Below, piece by piece: positions 31,181-43,465 of a stretch of 64,000 nt of DNA. Numbering within the stretch: the stretch's first letter is position 1; every line of letters begins with the position of its first letter. A program made the translations under genes and the position numbers. The DNA comes from Adiantum capillus-veneris. Its lineage: Eukaryota > Streptophyta > Polypodiopsida > Polypodiales > Pteridaceae. The notes beneath the pieces are model-generated. The model saw only the letters and a list, made by a program, of their open reading frames with translations. It was not told the origin of the DNA and did not search any database. The DNA is taken from assembly GCA_014529385.2 (NCBI GenBank), contig CM043947.1, positions 132,883,891 through 132,947,890 of the forward strand, written 5' to 3'.

Positions 31181-32094
31181 GCCAAGCTAATGGAAGAGGA
31201 GGACGAGGAAGGATGAACAGAGGGCGAGGGCGTGGAGCTACCGCCAGAGTGAATGCCGCAGTGGTACAACCAACTGTGGGTGACGAAGCGGTGGAGAGAG
31301 CAACCCTACATGCTGCAATTGACAATCCCAATGGTTGCGAGCAATACGCAGTCATTCATATGCCAGGATCTCTCAGAGGTGAACGAGTTAACTTCCTTAT
31401 AGATTTTGGTAGTACTCTTTCATTTCTTTCACCCCGATGCATGAGGAAGGTAAAGCTAGATAAGTATCCAACAAGCAAGCTAGGTTTAGAGTTAGCAAAC
31501 GGCAAGGGAGTAGTATCTCAACATTCTACATGAAAAATCGACTTTGATTTAGGGGGACACCCAACTTCTGCCCAATTTTGAACCCTAACCTTAGGATTCT
31601 TTGATGGGATACTAGGGATGGACTGGCTAAAGCAAAATAGGGCCCACATACGTTGTGCACAAGGGAACTTTACTTTTACAGATAACTTGGGTAATGAAGC
31701 CTTAATCCAGGGGGAAAATGGGAGACCTAAGGCGACTCTAGTTAAGGCCAGCAGACTTTTGAAGGGACTAAGGAAGGGTCAGCAAATTTATGCGGTTAAA
31801 CTCAACAAAGTGGACCAATCAGATACCTCACTTCGACCAAACTGGTTGAGGGAATATGACGATGTGTTCCCAGAAGACCATACGAATCTTCTACCACACA
31901 GAGAGGTAGATCATGAGATTGAGACTATTCCTGGATGTGAACCTATCTCAAAAAGACCTTATAAAATGTCACTTCCAGAGGCCATCGAACTCAAAGAACA
32001 GCTTAGGCAACTCATTGAGCAAGGATTCATTCGACCCAGTACTTCTCCTTGGGGTGCTCCAATTCTTTTTCAGAAGAAGAAGGATGGGACCTGA
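31181..32094 (+). pseudogene. Protease and RT N-terminus, element B
   Basis: After a Gly/Arg-rich linker (GRGGRGRMNRGRGRG) comes the retropepsin: LIDFGSTLSFLSPRC (about 31400), where the active-site triplet DSG is DFG. A stop at 31531 and another at 31579 interrupt it. ILGMDWLKQN (about 31610) ends the protease. KRPYKMSLPEAIELKEQL and PSTSPWGAPILFQKKKDGT begin the RT, and a TGA follows at 32092. Confidence 0.88.
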
Positions 32095-34281
32095 AGGCTA
32101 TGCATAGACTACCGGGGACTGAACCAGGTAACTATCAAGAACAAGTATCCAATTCCAAGGATTGACGAACTTTTGGACAGACTCCACAATGCCAAAATAT
32201 TTATTAAGATAGATCTAAGGTCAGGATATTACCAAATCAGGATCAAGGAATCAGATATTCCAAAGACAGCTTTCAATACTAGGTATGGGCACTACGAGTT
32301 CACAGTAATGTCTTTTGGTCTAACAAACGCTCCTGCAAGCTTCAATTGACTTATGCAGGATATTTTCAGACCTTACCTGGATGATTTTGTCTTGGTTTTC
32401 TTTGATGAAATTCTGATCTATTCTAAGAATGAGGCAGATCACGAAGAACGTGTTCGCAAAGTACTTGATCTTCTTCGGGAACACCAACTTTACGCTAAAG
32501 AGAGCAAGTGCACTTTTTGCTCGCCAAAAGTCAACTATCTTGGATTTGTCATATCGGCTGAGGGGATTTCAGTGGACCCAGACAAGGTCAAGGACATCGT
32601 TGATTGGCCTCATCCATCCACCATCAGCGAAGGAAGAGGATTTCTTGGAATAACGGGATGGTACAGGATTTTTGTCAAGGATTATGCACGTATTGTTGCA
32701 CCTTTGACGGAACTCCTGAAGAAAGGAATGAGGATCGAATGGAAGACCAAGCATGAGTCTAGCTTTGCTAAGCTAAAAGAGTTCTTGGTCTCGGATCCTA
32801 TTTTAAAGCTTCCAGATTTGAGCAAGGAATTTGAAGTAGCGACCGACGCTAGCAAATTTTCTCTAGGCGGAGTTCTTACTCAAGAAGGAAGACCAGTGGC
32901 ATATACTTCGCGAAAGCTGAGGGATCATGAGAAGAATTATCCTACTCATGATTTGGAACTTTTAGCAGTTATTCATGCGCTGAAGTTATGGAGACATTAT
33001 CTTCTTGGGCGCAAGTTTCAGCTAGTTACAGACTACAAGAGCTTAAAATGGATTTTTACTCAACCTATTCTCAATATGCGACAACGACGATGGATAGAGC
33101 TATTACAGGAATATGACCTTGACATAAAGTATAGACCAGGAAAGGAAAATGCAGTTGCAGATGGTCTTAGCCAAAAATCCTTTCTCGGAGCTATCTCTAT
33201 TCCAAATAACCCTATCTGGGATAGAATCAAAGAAGCATCTTTGGTAGATCCAGAATACCAACGTATAGTATCTCTAGTCCAGCAGAATAAGATGCCTGAA
33301 GCTAAAGATTACTCTCTTATGGGAGGATGTCTTTACTATAGACATAGACTCTGTGTACCCAGATATCCAGCCTTAAAGAAGGCCATTTTATATGAAGCGT
33401 ACGATAGCCCTACATCCGGACATCCAGGCTATGCTAAGACTCTTCATGCTGTCAGGAGGAGTTATTTTTGGTCTGGAATGAAAGGGGACATACTTCTCTA
33501 TGTGAGGCAATGTATTTCTTGTCAGCGGATAAAGGCCGAAAGAATCAAGTTACCAGGGCAACTTCAACCTCTTGACATACCCCATATGAAATGGGAATGC
33601 ATCAGTATGGATTTTGTTACAGGATTACCATCTACAGGAGGTTATGATTCTGTTTTCGGGGTTGTTGATATGCTCACAAAAGTGGCTCATCTAATACCCG
33701 TAAAGACAACCTTTACTGCTTCAGATGTTAGTCGGGTATTCATCAAGGAGATTTTTAGGTTACATGGTCTACCCAAGCGTATCGTCAGTGATAGAGATGC
33801 CAAGTTTACATCAAAATTTTGGACTTCTCTTTTCCAATCTATTGGGTCACAATTAGCCTTCAGTACAGCGTATCATCCAAAGACAGATGGGCAAACTGAG
33901 AGAGTTAATCAAGTCATTGAGGACATTCTCAGAGCCTATTGTTCGCAAGAGCCAAAGAAGTGGTTACAATATCTACCTTTGGTGGAGTATGCTTACAACT
34001 CTTCCGAACACAGAAGCATTCGAATGTCACCTTTCAAAGCTCTTTATGGACAAGACTGTTTAGCACCACTGAGCTTCTCAAATCCAACCATCAGGGTAGA
34101 AGCCTCTAGAAAGATGTTAGAGGATATGGAAGCACAGACTAGAGCTATTCGCCAGGACATTCAGGATAGACAGAAGCACTATGCAGATAAGAACCGTTTA
34201 GAAAGAACTTTCAAAGAAGGAGATAAGGTTTTTTTTGCGAGTCCGACCAAAGAAAAGCAACTTATCTCTAGGCAGATATAA
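32095..34281 (+). pseudogene. RT, RNase H and integrase, element B
   Basis: [46 protein letters not shown], a TGA at 32347, then VFFDEILIYSKN (about 32398), where the second Asp of the DD pair is Glu. RNase H: EVATDASKFSLGGVL and AVIHALKLWRHYLLG, ending KENAVADGLS. Integrase: finger GHPGYAKT...CISCQRIK, then SMDFVTGLP, IVSDRDAKF and YHPKTDGQTERVNQ, with D, D and E present. The frame from 32353 to 34281 is long and open. Confidence 0.93.
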
Positions 34282-34636
34282 GAAGCTAAGCCCAAGGTAT
34301 TGTGGACCATTGGAGATCATTAAAGTTGTGAGTGACCAAGCTTACAAGCTAAAGTTACCTGCAAACTTGAAGGTTCATGATGTATTCCACGTCAGCTTAC
34401 TCAAACCCTATATTCCTAACCCTGATCAATTCTTGGACTCAGATCAGATAGTCATGCCAGCACAAGGAGTTCTCGAGCTCCAACCTGACTACGTACTGGA
34501 AACAATGGAAAGGAAGTTACGCAATAGAACTATCACAGAGCATCTGGTAAAGTGGAAGGATTACCCTGAAGAAGATGCAACTTGGGAGGACGAACCAATG
34601 CTCATAAAGGATTACCCAAACAAATTCTTGAGATGA
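34235..34636 (+). pseudogene. Integrase C-terminus and chromodomain, element B
   Basis: Read one frame off from the integrase. SPRYCGPLEIIKVVSDQAYK and HDVFHVSLLKPYIP are the usual C-terminal blocks. The chromodomain-like EHLVKWKDYPEEDATWEDE ends the protein near 34625. The overlap with the upstream frame at 34235-34281 indicates one frameshift. Confidence 0.92.
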
Positions 34637-34677
34637 GGACATCTCAAATTCTTCACGTTGGGGAGGTTGTAAGGTCT

Positions 34678-35563
34678 CTGACCCCGATCAAAAAAGAACA
34701 CCATTGTACCTTGAAATGAAAATAATAGAATAAGTTACTATTTTTAGCAGTTTTTCAAATTCTGTCAGTGCTATAATGTTTAGAATGTTTTAAAGCTTCA
34801 AAATGTGAATTGAAATAATTTTTGTAAAAAATTTCCAAAAATAGTAAGTTTTTGGTCACCCGACCCGTCTAGTTTTGATCGTCTCGAAAAATTGCACCCG
34901 TACCCCGAATTTCAAAAAAATGCATTTTCGGACCCCAAGGGCTGCTAAATATGGCAGGTACTTGGGCCAGTACGCCTTAGTTAGAGCTTGCTATAGCAAT
35001 TTTCGGCATCAAAATCCGACTCGTATGACCTGTTTTAGCCTATAATCAAATTTTCTGAAAATTGCCCAGGGAGGTACCGAGGGCCCGGGACTGTGTGGGA
35101 ACAGGTTCCAGCCCACTCCAGATCAGCTTTAGCAGCTAGGGGGTGCCCTCTTGCTTGTGGGAGTCCTAGGAGAGTTTCCAAGCCAGTAACTAAGTCTCAG
35201 AGTCAATTAACCAAGCCAACCTGACACTTGGTAGGTAGGGGAACTGAACTTGCCAATGCATCATTGCCCCTAGAGCGGTGAAATCTCGAGTGTACGTGCC
35301 TTTGAAACATGGGAAAAAAGGCGCCCGGGGTTTCTTTCCTCTTGGAAGGTGGGTCTTAGGATCACTAGATAGTTCAAGTACGCTTCCCCTGCGAGGTGGA
35401 GCCAGATCTCCCTGCTAGTAGGCTCGAACTCGACTCACTTTGTGATGAGAGATCGTCCGCTAGTCGAACCCTGAACCTTTTTGTTTGCTTCTGCAATAGA
35501 TCTAGTGGCCACCGGGTTCACCATCAGATCCGCCATTGGAAACGGCGGGGTGGGGACCTCACA
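34678..35563 (+). repeat. 3' LTR of element B (internally deleted)
   Basis: It begins TGTAAGG after the purine run GTTGGGGAGGT and ends GACCTCACA. Compared with the 5' LTR it lacks 27421-29307; the junction is at 35260/35261. It therefore lacks the TATA-like box, the CA run, the small ORF and the 30-bp repeats. Confidence 0.92.
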
Positions 35564-38176
35564 ACAACATAGTGTTGCTGTGCTGTTCTTATTGCAATGC
35601 TCACTGGCTTAAGGATAAGTCTCATGTTGTAGAAAACATATACCAAATATGAGCAGCCCGTTTAGGTTGAATCATTTTTGTTCTTTGGTATGCATAAAGT
35701 CAAATGCAAACTAGTTTCTCTCATAGGTTTCACTTGATGTTGCAATTTATAAAACCCTTACTACAATGTAGTGCAACTCCACCTTCTCCCCACCATAATC
35801 CTTTCACCATAGAGGTGCACTTGTTTTTGAAATGGCATCTATATGCCATTGATCCTGAAAATTACCAGTTCTATTAGAATAATCTACTCACTGATGAACA
35901 TATTTTTCATTCTCCTCTCACAAGAGTTGAGAGCACACTAGTTTGAAGGCAGCCTTGACTTCTTTGTTGGTCGATTTTTGATGCATTTGGAATTTAGGAT
36001 CCAATACAAATATCACACCATGCTTTACACCAATGCCAACATGTTCTCTTACTTTGCATAAGGCGTTTGGAACATACCAACAAATATAACCAAAGATGAA
36101 AGAGTCTTTGTCAATTTTTTGCAAAAGATCTACAAATGGTTTTGCCAGAGTGACAATCCTCTCTACATTACACCAAAAAATTGGTGAGTTCACAAGTTGT
36201 GCACATCTTGTAGCTGCATCCTAATACGATACTTGCTGAGCCATGCATCCCATCATCTATCAGCTACAATCTCAATCAAGGCAAGCTTCATTCTTGAAAG
36301 GTGGCAAGAACATAATATGCAGTAGAAAACCTTGTACACAAAATAATTGTATAGTTTTATTGGGTGACTTTGTTTAAAAAAGATCATACAAAAATCAATT
36401 CTCTCTGATAAATTTCACCACATGATTTGCATCCAGTAGAGTTTGTTTTATGCAAGACATTTTACCAATTTACTTTAAAAGAAAAATAAGAGTATGAGCT
36501 GCACATGGCACCCATATAATCTTTGGGTACTTAATAGTGGATAGCTCTCCCTCCAGCTTTGTAGTTGAATGCATTATCTATGACAATTGCATTCATATTC
36601 TTTGGCCCACCTGCCCTTGTTGTTGCGGGCTCATATAACCTTGCTAAATAGTCACTTATCTTCTCTTTCAACGAGCTTTCAATAGCTTCTACGAACATGG
36701 ATCCTTTAGGATTGATTAGCGGCTTCTTCTGACAGTCAAGCCATCCATCTAACACTATAGTGAAACCATATGTAGGAACAAAGTCTACCACTGTACACTC
36801 AAGGATGGCTTCTGTACTTTCTTTTACTTTATCATAATCATATTTACACATCTTGTTGTAATCATCAGGAAGTACAAACCCTTTTTGGCTATGCTCATCA
36901 AAGCAGCTTGAAATATGGGGTTGCGCATAACATTAAATGGTACATCATACGCCAAAAAATCTTACATCCATTTCAAGTGCAAATCAATAAACCACTACTT
37001 ATCTAACGTCTCGTAGAGCATTTGCCCATTAGATGACGCTTTACTAGCTTTAGTTGTGCTAGGGCCCGCTATTCACATTGAAGTGTGTCCATCAAGAGCA
37101 ATCAAATGAAGAGTATGATCATTTTCTTATGTATACACATGATCCATCTCCTCATTGGCAACAAACATTTCAACATCCATTGGAACTTCTTTAGGAGCAC
37201 CACCTTTCTTTTTAGCTGCAACCTTCTTTGTTGTGTGGGAGTACTTGGGAAATCTAACATGAATATCTTTTGGATAGGCCATACACTTTGACACATTTCT
37301 AGGGACTTTAAACAGGTGCTCTTTGATTTTAGTCCCATTCCGACTGAACTTGTGGCCACAAGACTTGCATTTCAACCAACATGTATTCTTCCTGGCACAT
37401 GGAGCTCATGCACATAGCTCCACTTGTGTCCTTTAAGCATGTTACACTGCTAGCAGCTGAATTTAATCTATTGGCAGCAATTTAAGCAACAAACTACACT
37501 AGCAATGCTCTATCTATCAATTTAGTGATCAAAATATGTCTACATTATCAATTAGACTCACGCTATATTGTTAGTTTATAATAAGCAATGATGGTCTATC
37601 ATTCTTCATGTATTTCGATCAAATTATCACTCCAAACGCAAAATGATATAATCATTCAAAACAAAACATTTCAATCACAATGTTCACATTGCACTCCATC
37701 AATTGGATTTCACACATTATGATAATCGATAATCTTGATCACTTATAAAAAACAATATATATAAATCTCTTCATTTCACATTGCACTCACTATATTGATT
37801 TATTTAAAGTGCAATCTTACGGCTTTCACACATTATGATAATCGATAATATTAATCAAGTCTTGGAATTGATTCTCATTGTAACATGATAATCAATTGCA
37901 GACCTTGAAGATTGCTATATCTATCTGAAGTGCGAACATGAAGTTCTCACATTCCATGATAGATCTTTGAGCGCTTATCTATCTGCAACTGACGCAGGTG
38001 TACAATAAGACAGTACGATAGATCTAGCAATCCAAATAAAGATAATTAAATATAGATATATTTGGACATGATATTCCTAAATTCTAATTCCAATGAGAGC
38101 ATAGTGTGATGGCTCTACACAGGACCAAAAAAAATTCTACCTGTGTTCACTTTGAGGTAAAAAAATCTTTGCACGT
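35564..38176 (-). mobile_element. hAT copy 2, segment c (transposase body and terminal region)
   Basis: Colinear with copy 1 from about 47595 to 50175. It includes transposase remnants on the minus strand and then non-coding subterminal sequence (37450-38176). It is cut at 38176 by the LTR of element C, so the terminal inverted repeat lies outside the window. Confidence 0.88.
35575..37400 (-). pseudogene. hAT transposase, copy 2 (degenerate)
   Basis: Fragments on the minus strand match copy 1. 37375-37127: BED-type zinc finger (CKSCGHKFSRN...HLFKVPRNVSKC). 36851-36531: DUF659-like catalytic region (VLDGWLDCQKKPLINPKGSM, IVIDNAFNYKAGG). 36193-35918: central helical part (VDLLQKIDKDSFIFGY, FVLDPKFQMHQ). 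Stops and frameshifts occur between the fragments. The C-terminus continues at 26695-26900 beyond element B. Confidence 0.88.
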
Positions 38177-38238
38177 TGTGAGCGAGAGGAAAACACACAC
38201 AGCACCTCTATAATGACCCGACACACACTCTTGGAATG

Positions 38239-38359
<121 letters not shown>

Positions 38360-38455
38360 GTGGCACCACTCGGCTTACACAACCCACCTGGCCGAGACAG
38401 GGAACACACCGATGGAGTGAGAGAAGAGAGACTATCCGTTTACCCACTCCACACA

Positions 38456-38456
<1 letters not shown>

Positions 38457-38502
<46 letters not shown>
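38457..38502. repeat. Second (CA)n microsatellite in LTR of C
   Basis: About 46 bases; about 17 bases at the matching place 63600-63616. Confidence 0.97.
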
Positions 38503-38504
<2 letters not shown>

Positions 38505-39446
38505 AAAAAACTCAGCTCAAAAGATGATAATTTATGATGTTTAGATACCATAGAGCTTGGGCCACCACAAATGGGTCAAATAGCTCACACAATATAGGTA
38601 AAACTTGCCAGATACAATCACAAATTGGAGCAGAAGCTTCGCTCATAGGAGAAACTTACACAGCCAAAACAGCAGAAACACAGTGAGGAATTTGGCAAAA
38701 TGGACAGCGCCATCGCGTCCGGAACGGACCAAAACCCCAGTCTACAATGTCAAAGTGCTCAAATCCGACCTCGAATGAGCAGTTTATGGCCAAAACAGTC
38801 TCCAAAAACCCCAAAAACACACCTGCGGTTGTTCCTCATCTCTTCTCCACGTTTTTTCTGGTCTTCTCTCACTTGGGCACCCTTGGCCTTTTTAGATGAA
38901 CTCAAACGGACCCCGAAGAGGCCAAAAACTAACCTCGTAGTACATAGTTGTCACCTTTTTGCATCCATACGCACACCTGGCACTCTGCTTTTTTCAATAA
39001 TGCATCCCGCCACCACGTGAAGTGGCCCCAAAAAGTGGTCCTAATGATGACCTTTCTACATAACTCTCACAAGAAAAAACCTGCGTTGTGTACGTACTTC
39101 TCCACGTGCAAGTATTGACCCCGTTCGACCTCCTGACGCCACTAGATGCCATCTGACGCACCTGCTTTCCTCATGTTGCCGGCCCGCGGATAGCTTCCTC
39201 GAGAAGTTTTACGTGCTACCAACTCCTCATTATTGTAGAAAAAACACACTGGTACTGGTAATAGTGAAAATCGATGCACTATGTACATGCTGTCCTACCT
39301 GTACACATGTGGGCCCCACGTAACCACCTGGCTCTGGAAAATGGGCAATCCTTTATTCGATGCACCATGCATGGATATGTACATATGCACAATCTCTTAC
39401 TCCAAAAAACTCCTGACATAATTTGCCCATCCCCTAGCCTGCTAGA

Positions 39447-41500
39447 TCATTCATGATCAGCAGCAGAAAAAAGAGATATGAGGCTCGCCTCATCACAGGT
39501 CTCCTCATCCGTCACCAACACTCCTTGATCCATAGACAGCTCATCTTGCTCGACCATCATCAACCTGGCATGATACAATTTAAGACGCAATCCATTTACC
39601 CTTGACTTATGTAGAAACCCATTGAGGTTAGCCAACTGATATGTACCATTCGGGAAACACTCCACTACCTTGAAAGGGCCTTCCCACTTAATTTGAAACT
39701 TCTTTTGGAAGGTGTTGTCTAGCTTACTGTTGTAGCGCAAAACTAAGTCATGCTTCTTAATATCCTTACTTTTGACCTTTTTATTTATCTTTGCCAAAGC
39801 CCTATCTTGCATCTGCCCATAATGTTCCAATGCACTCATCCTATCCAGCTGAACCTCTTGCAGCTGTAAGAGCCTCTCTTTGAATGCATCACTAGGCGGC
39901 CCAAGCAACTTCTCTAACATCTTGACCGCAGGCAACTCTACCTCCACAGGCAATAATGATTCCTTTCCATATACCAAATGAAATGGAGTAAACCAGGTAC
40001 CTGTCTTCACCGAAGTACGGTAAGCCCATAATGCACTAGGAAATTCCAAATCCCAATTCTTTCCTTGGTGCTCTGTCACTTTCGAAAGAATCTGTACCAA
40101 CTCACCATTGAATATTTGATTTAAGCCATTACACTGCGGATAATAAGGAGTGTTATGATGGTGCCTAATCTTCATCTTTGCGCATAAGAAGTCTAGCAGT
40201 TTAGCTCTAAATCCTGGCCCCTTATCTGAAAGTAGCTCTAATGGCACCCCAAACTTGCAACATATTTCTTCATACACAAATTTTGCCACATCCTTTGCAG
40301 TGATCTGTTTTACTACTAAAGCCTCTGCCCATCTAGAAAGATAGTCCACTGCCATCAAAATATAGCTTTTGCCCCTGCTTGTGATAGGTGACGGGCCTAT
40401 TGCATCAATCCCCCACTTTTCAAACACATCAAACGTCATAATGGTTTTTCGTAGCTCTGGCTTCAACACTCTCTTCCCAAATGCTTGACACCTATTGCAA
40501 GACCTATACGAATGGTGAACATCCTTGTGCAAACTAGGCCATACATACCCCTCTTGCAAAATCTTATGCAAGGTGATCTTTAGAGCAAAATGGCCACCAC
40601 ATGCGCCTTCATGATTCTCTTCCAACACTCTGTAAAGCTCCTCTCGCCAAGGTACACGTCTCAACACCAGATCATCCCCTTTCATGTATAAGACGTCACC
40701 AATCAATTTGTACCTGTATGCTCTACGCACAAAGCCATACTTCTTAGACTTCTGAACCTCCTTTGGAATGATTCTTGTTAGCAAAAACTCCTCTTCTTGA
40801 GCCAAACTTTCCCGACCATGGTAAAGAGGTAAGTTGGTCCTCAACACAAATAGCTCCCCAATCATGCCTTGAGCCGCTTCATGTGCCTCCCCATTTAGAG
40901 CACGTTCAATGTGTCTGATGCTCCATGCTTCAAACTTTTTTAACAGGCCTTTAATTCTGAAGCACATTTGCTTCAATGAGGTGTTCTTGCTCTTCCACAC
41001 ACCCAACACTTGCTTCACAACTAACAAGGCATCACCTTTTATGCTCAACCTTCTAACCCCATGATTCAAACAAATGTGTAAACCGGCTTCCAAAGTAGCA
41101 TATTCAGCCTCATTGTTACTATGAGCATCCAATTTGAACCCTCTCTTGCATACTAGCTTCCCCTCTGGATCATAAAGTGCTATACCCCCTGAAGCCGCAT
41201 CATGGCTCTTTCTGTATGAAACATCAAAGAACAACACATGTGCATTGCTGATCTGTGGCACTTCTTCAACTACCTTTATCACCACCTCTTCCTTAACAAT
41301 AAGGGGATTCTCCTTGTAGGTCAACAAATCAGCTAGGGTAGCCCTTGTACTATCTTCCACTAGAAAAGAGAACTCAAATTCTTGCAGCTCAATTACCCAT
41401 TTCTTGACCACATTTGACATGTTAGTGCCATTAATTAACTGTGGCAAAAAGGCATAACTCGTCAAGAAAACAAAAGGTCATGGTAGCAAGTAATGACGAA
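39447..41500 (-). CDS. RNase H end, second RNase H and integrase, element C
   Basis: A long open frame of 672 codons (41465-39447). First comes the end of the RT-linked RNase H (KKWVIELQEFEFSF). The second RNase H follows: LFFDVSYRKS, SNNEAEY and KGDALLVVK, with the last Asp position as His (ALNGEAHEAA). The integrase finger is HEGACGGHF...CNRCQAF. The core shows WGIDAIGPSP and LLSDKGPGF, but the Glu position reads NGLNQIFNG, i.e. Gln at 40118-40116. The C-terminal WEGPFKVVECFPNGTYQLANL follows. A stop and a frameshift at about 41480-41500 separate it from the upstream part. Confidence 0.92.
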
Positions 41501-41501
41501 A

Positions 41502-41877
41502 TCATCGACAAGAAAATATTACACTAGCCATCACTAGCTCTACTTCCGAGAATTTTCTCTCTGCTACCAGCTTCACACGGCTTTCACAATACACTGGCCT
41601 CATATAATGGATGCCCTTCCCCTTTTGCAATAGCATGGCTCCAATGGAATCATCCCCTACTGATGGATTTACATAAAACACTTTCTCCCAATCAGGAGCC
41701 TGCATGGCTGACAGCCCCCCTAACACCTCTTTCACCTCTTGAAACACTTCTTCACACCTGTCATCCCATTGCAATGGATCATGCTTTGCCGCTTGTTGTA
41801 ATGGATAAAGAAGCTGAGAAGACAATGGAATAAACCGTGCCATGTACTTCACTTTGTGTATGAAGGTTGCCAATTGC
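41502..41877 (-). pseudogene. RT connection and first RNase H, element C (right of hAT D)
   Basis: TKQLATFIHKVKYMARFIP is the RT thumb/connection; CEEVFQEVKEVL and DWEKVFYVNPSVGDDSIGAMLLQ begin the RNase H, in which the first Asp position appears as Asn. The frame resumes the RT that ends at 50810 on the other side of hAT D. It ends in a stop at 41502. Confidence 0.85.
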
Positions 41878-41885
41878 TTTGTACT

Positions 41886-42070
41886 CTGCATTGCATTTAT
41901 ACGCCCGTATAACAAAAATTATATGTATAAAACATCAATATACACCGTATCTCCGAATAATTACCGAATAGCCGTATAAAACATTTTTCGATCGATATAT
42001 TTTTTGATCGAAAAGTATTTCGATCGAAAAATATATCGATAAAAAAAAAGTATATATATACAATCGTCGC
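41886..42070. repeat. Left TIR and subterminal repeats of hAT D
   Basis: TIR CTGCATTGCATTTATACG, then CCGTATAA-type words (about 41900, 41945, 41972), CGAATAAT words, and GATCGAAAA words at 42006 and 42023. These are likely transposase-binding repeats, as known for hAT elements. Confidence 0.8.
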
Positions 42071-42084
42071 CGTATTCGATCAAA

Positions 42085-42530
42085 AAGCATTGTGGACTTT
42101 CTTGGATTTTGGAGAGCTTGGAGATTCTGAGAGTTTGCCAGATAGAGACAACGACTTTGATTTACAGTGGTTTTCAGGTATATTTTTTAAATTTTCAATA
42201 AATATTAACTTTTTTTTGTGTTGTACCAGACTTGTGTGGTGTAGTAGTTTCGGCTCTCACCACAAAGTTGGCTTGCAGGTCGTAGACCACTTCGTGGTGT
42301 GTAGCCATAGGCCCATATGGCTCACTCCAGAGGTGTATAGAATATAGTTTTCTTTCCCGTGGTGTGTAGTTATATAACTCACTCTAGGGAAGGCTTAGGG
42401 TAAATTTAGATTCTCACTCATATGGTGTAGTAGTATATCTCTCACCATAGAGATGAGTTAGGATTAGAGGTTGACTCATGGAGTGTAGTAGGCATGATGC
42501 TACACCTCTCACTTCAGAGTGGCCTATAAA
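42085..42530 (+). other. Possible leader exon and GTGTGTAG repeat array, hAT D
   Basis: A possible donor TTCAG|GTATAT lies at 42176/42177 after a short open stretch. From about 42235 to 42530, diverged copies of a unit like TGGTGTGTAG ... CTCACTCTAGAG recur about five times. No protein motif. The array may be part of the subterminal region. Confidence 0.4.
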
Positions 42531-43110
42531 ATTTACAATCTTAAAGTAAATCATTATTGATTATTCTACATAGAAGCACAAAAATTAACGTTCGTCATTT
42601 TAAGAGTGTAGAGATGCATACTTTATGCCCTCTTCATCTTAATACAACTTTCGTTATTTTTGTGCTTCTATTTCTGTAGTAACATCATTGTTCATCAGCA
42701 GATGACTTGGTGTTACTCTGAACGTAGATATATACAACAATTGATTTACATTTGAGATTGTTGAGCTGTTTGCTGATGGTTGTGTTGTGCGTGCCACACA
42801 CTCCATTAGAAATAGCTTATAAAATTTACAATTTTAGATTAAGTTTTTCTGTCATATGTGTTACATAGAAACACAAGCGTTACCACTCGTTATATTAAGA
42901 GTGAAGAGATGCATATTTTCATGCCCTCTTTATCTTAATGTGACAATATACTGGTTACTCGTGTGTTTCATATTCCAAAAGAACACCATTTTTCATCATT
43001 AAATGACTTGGTGTTGTTTTGGACGTAAACACGTACAATAGGTAACTTACATCTGCAATTGTTAATTTATCCGCTGATAGTTGTGTTGTGAGTTCCACAC
43101 ACTTTATCAG
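42529..43110. repeat. Two diverged ~290-bp tandem units, each with an inverted repeat
   Basis: Unit 1 (42529-42826) and unit 2 (42827-43110) share AAAATTTACAAT at the start, ATGACTTGGTGTT in the middle and CACACTN(C/T)AT near the end. In unit 1 AGAAGCACAAAAATTAACG pairs with CGTTATTTTTGTGCTTCT. Unit 2 has a weaker equivalent. Confidence 0.75.
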
Positions 43111-43303
43111 GGATTAGATTGATAAAAACTATCAATCTATTTTACAACAGCATCCAGGACTTGTGCTGAGAATATCTCACACTAGCTGAGTTGTTCACAT
43201 ATACGATTTTCCAACCCTTTAGATGTAATTTCTTTCATCATCTCACACTTCTGCACATAGCAGGGTCCAGTTCTTGTGCTGAGAGCATCTCACACTCCTG
43301 GCC

Positions 43304-43307
<4 letters not shown>

Positions 43308-43346
<39 letters not shown>
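43308..43346. repeat. (CT)n microsatellite
   Basis: About 39 bases of CT repeat inside hAT D. Confidence 0.97.
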
Positions 43347-43347
<1 letters not shown>

Positions 43348-43465
43348 AATTAATTTTCATGGCCGATTCGCACAATGTGGTTTGTAATCATAAGATTTTC
43401 TCTTTAATTTGCAATAATTTAGTATTGTTTAATAAATTTGAATCATCATTTAATATATATATATA

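Larger units (their letters stand above)
26901..35563 (+). mobile_element. Element B: Ty3/gypsy chromovirus inserted in the hAT copy 2 transposase gene
   Basis: LTRs start TGTAAGGTCTCTGACC and end GACCTCACA: 26901-29610 (about 2.7 kb) and 34678-35563 (about 0.9 kb, internally deleted). Flanks ACAGT and ACAAC are an imperfect 5-bp target duplication; removing B rejoins hAT sequence colinear with copy 1. Primer site TGGTATTAGAGC at 29613. Order is gag, protease, RT, RNase H, integrase, chromodomain, with multiple stops. Older than A by the number of defects. Confidence 0.92.

Noticed and set aside
38700-39020. 106-codon frame in the LTR of C
   Set aside because: The matching place in the other LTR (63831 onward) carries differences, and no motif is present; LTR sequence, not a gene.
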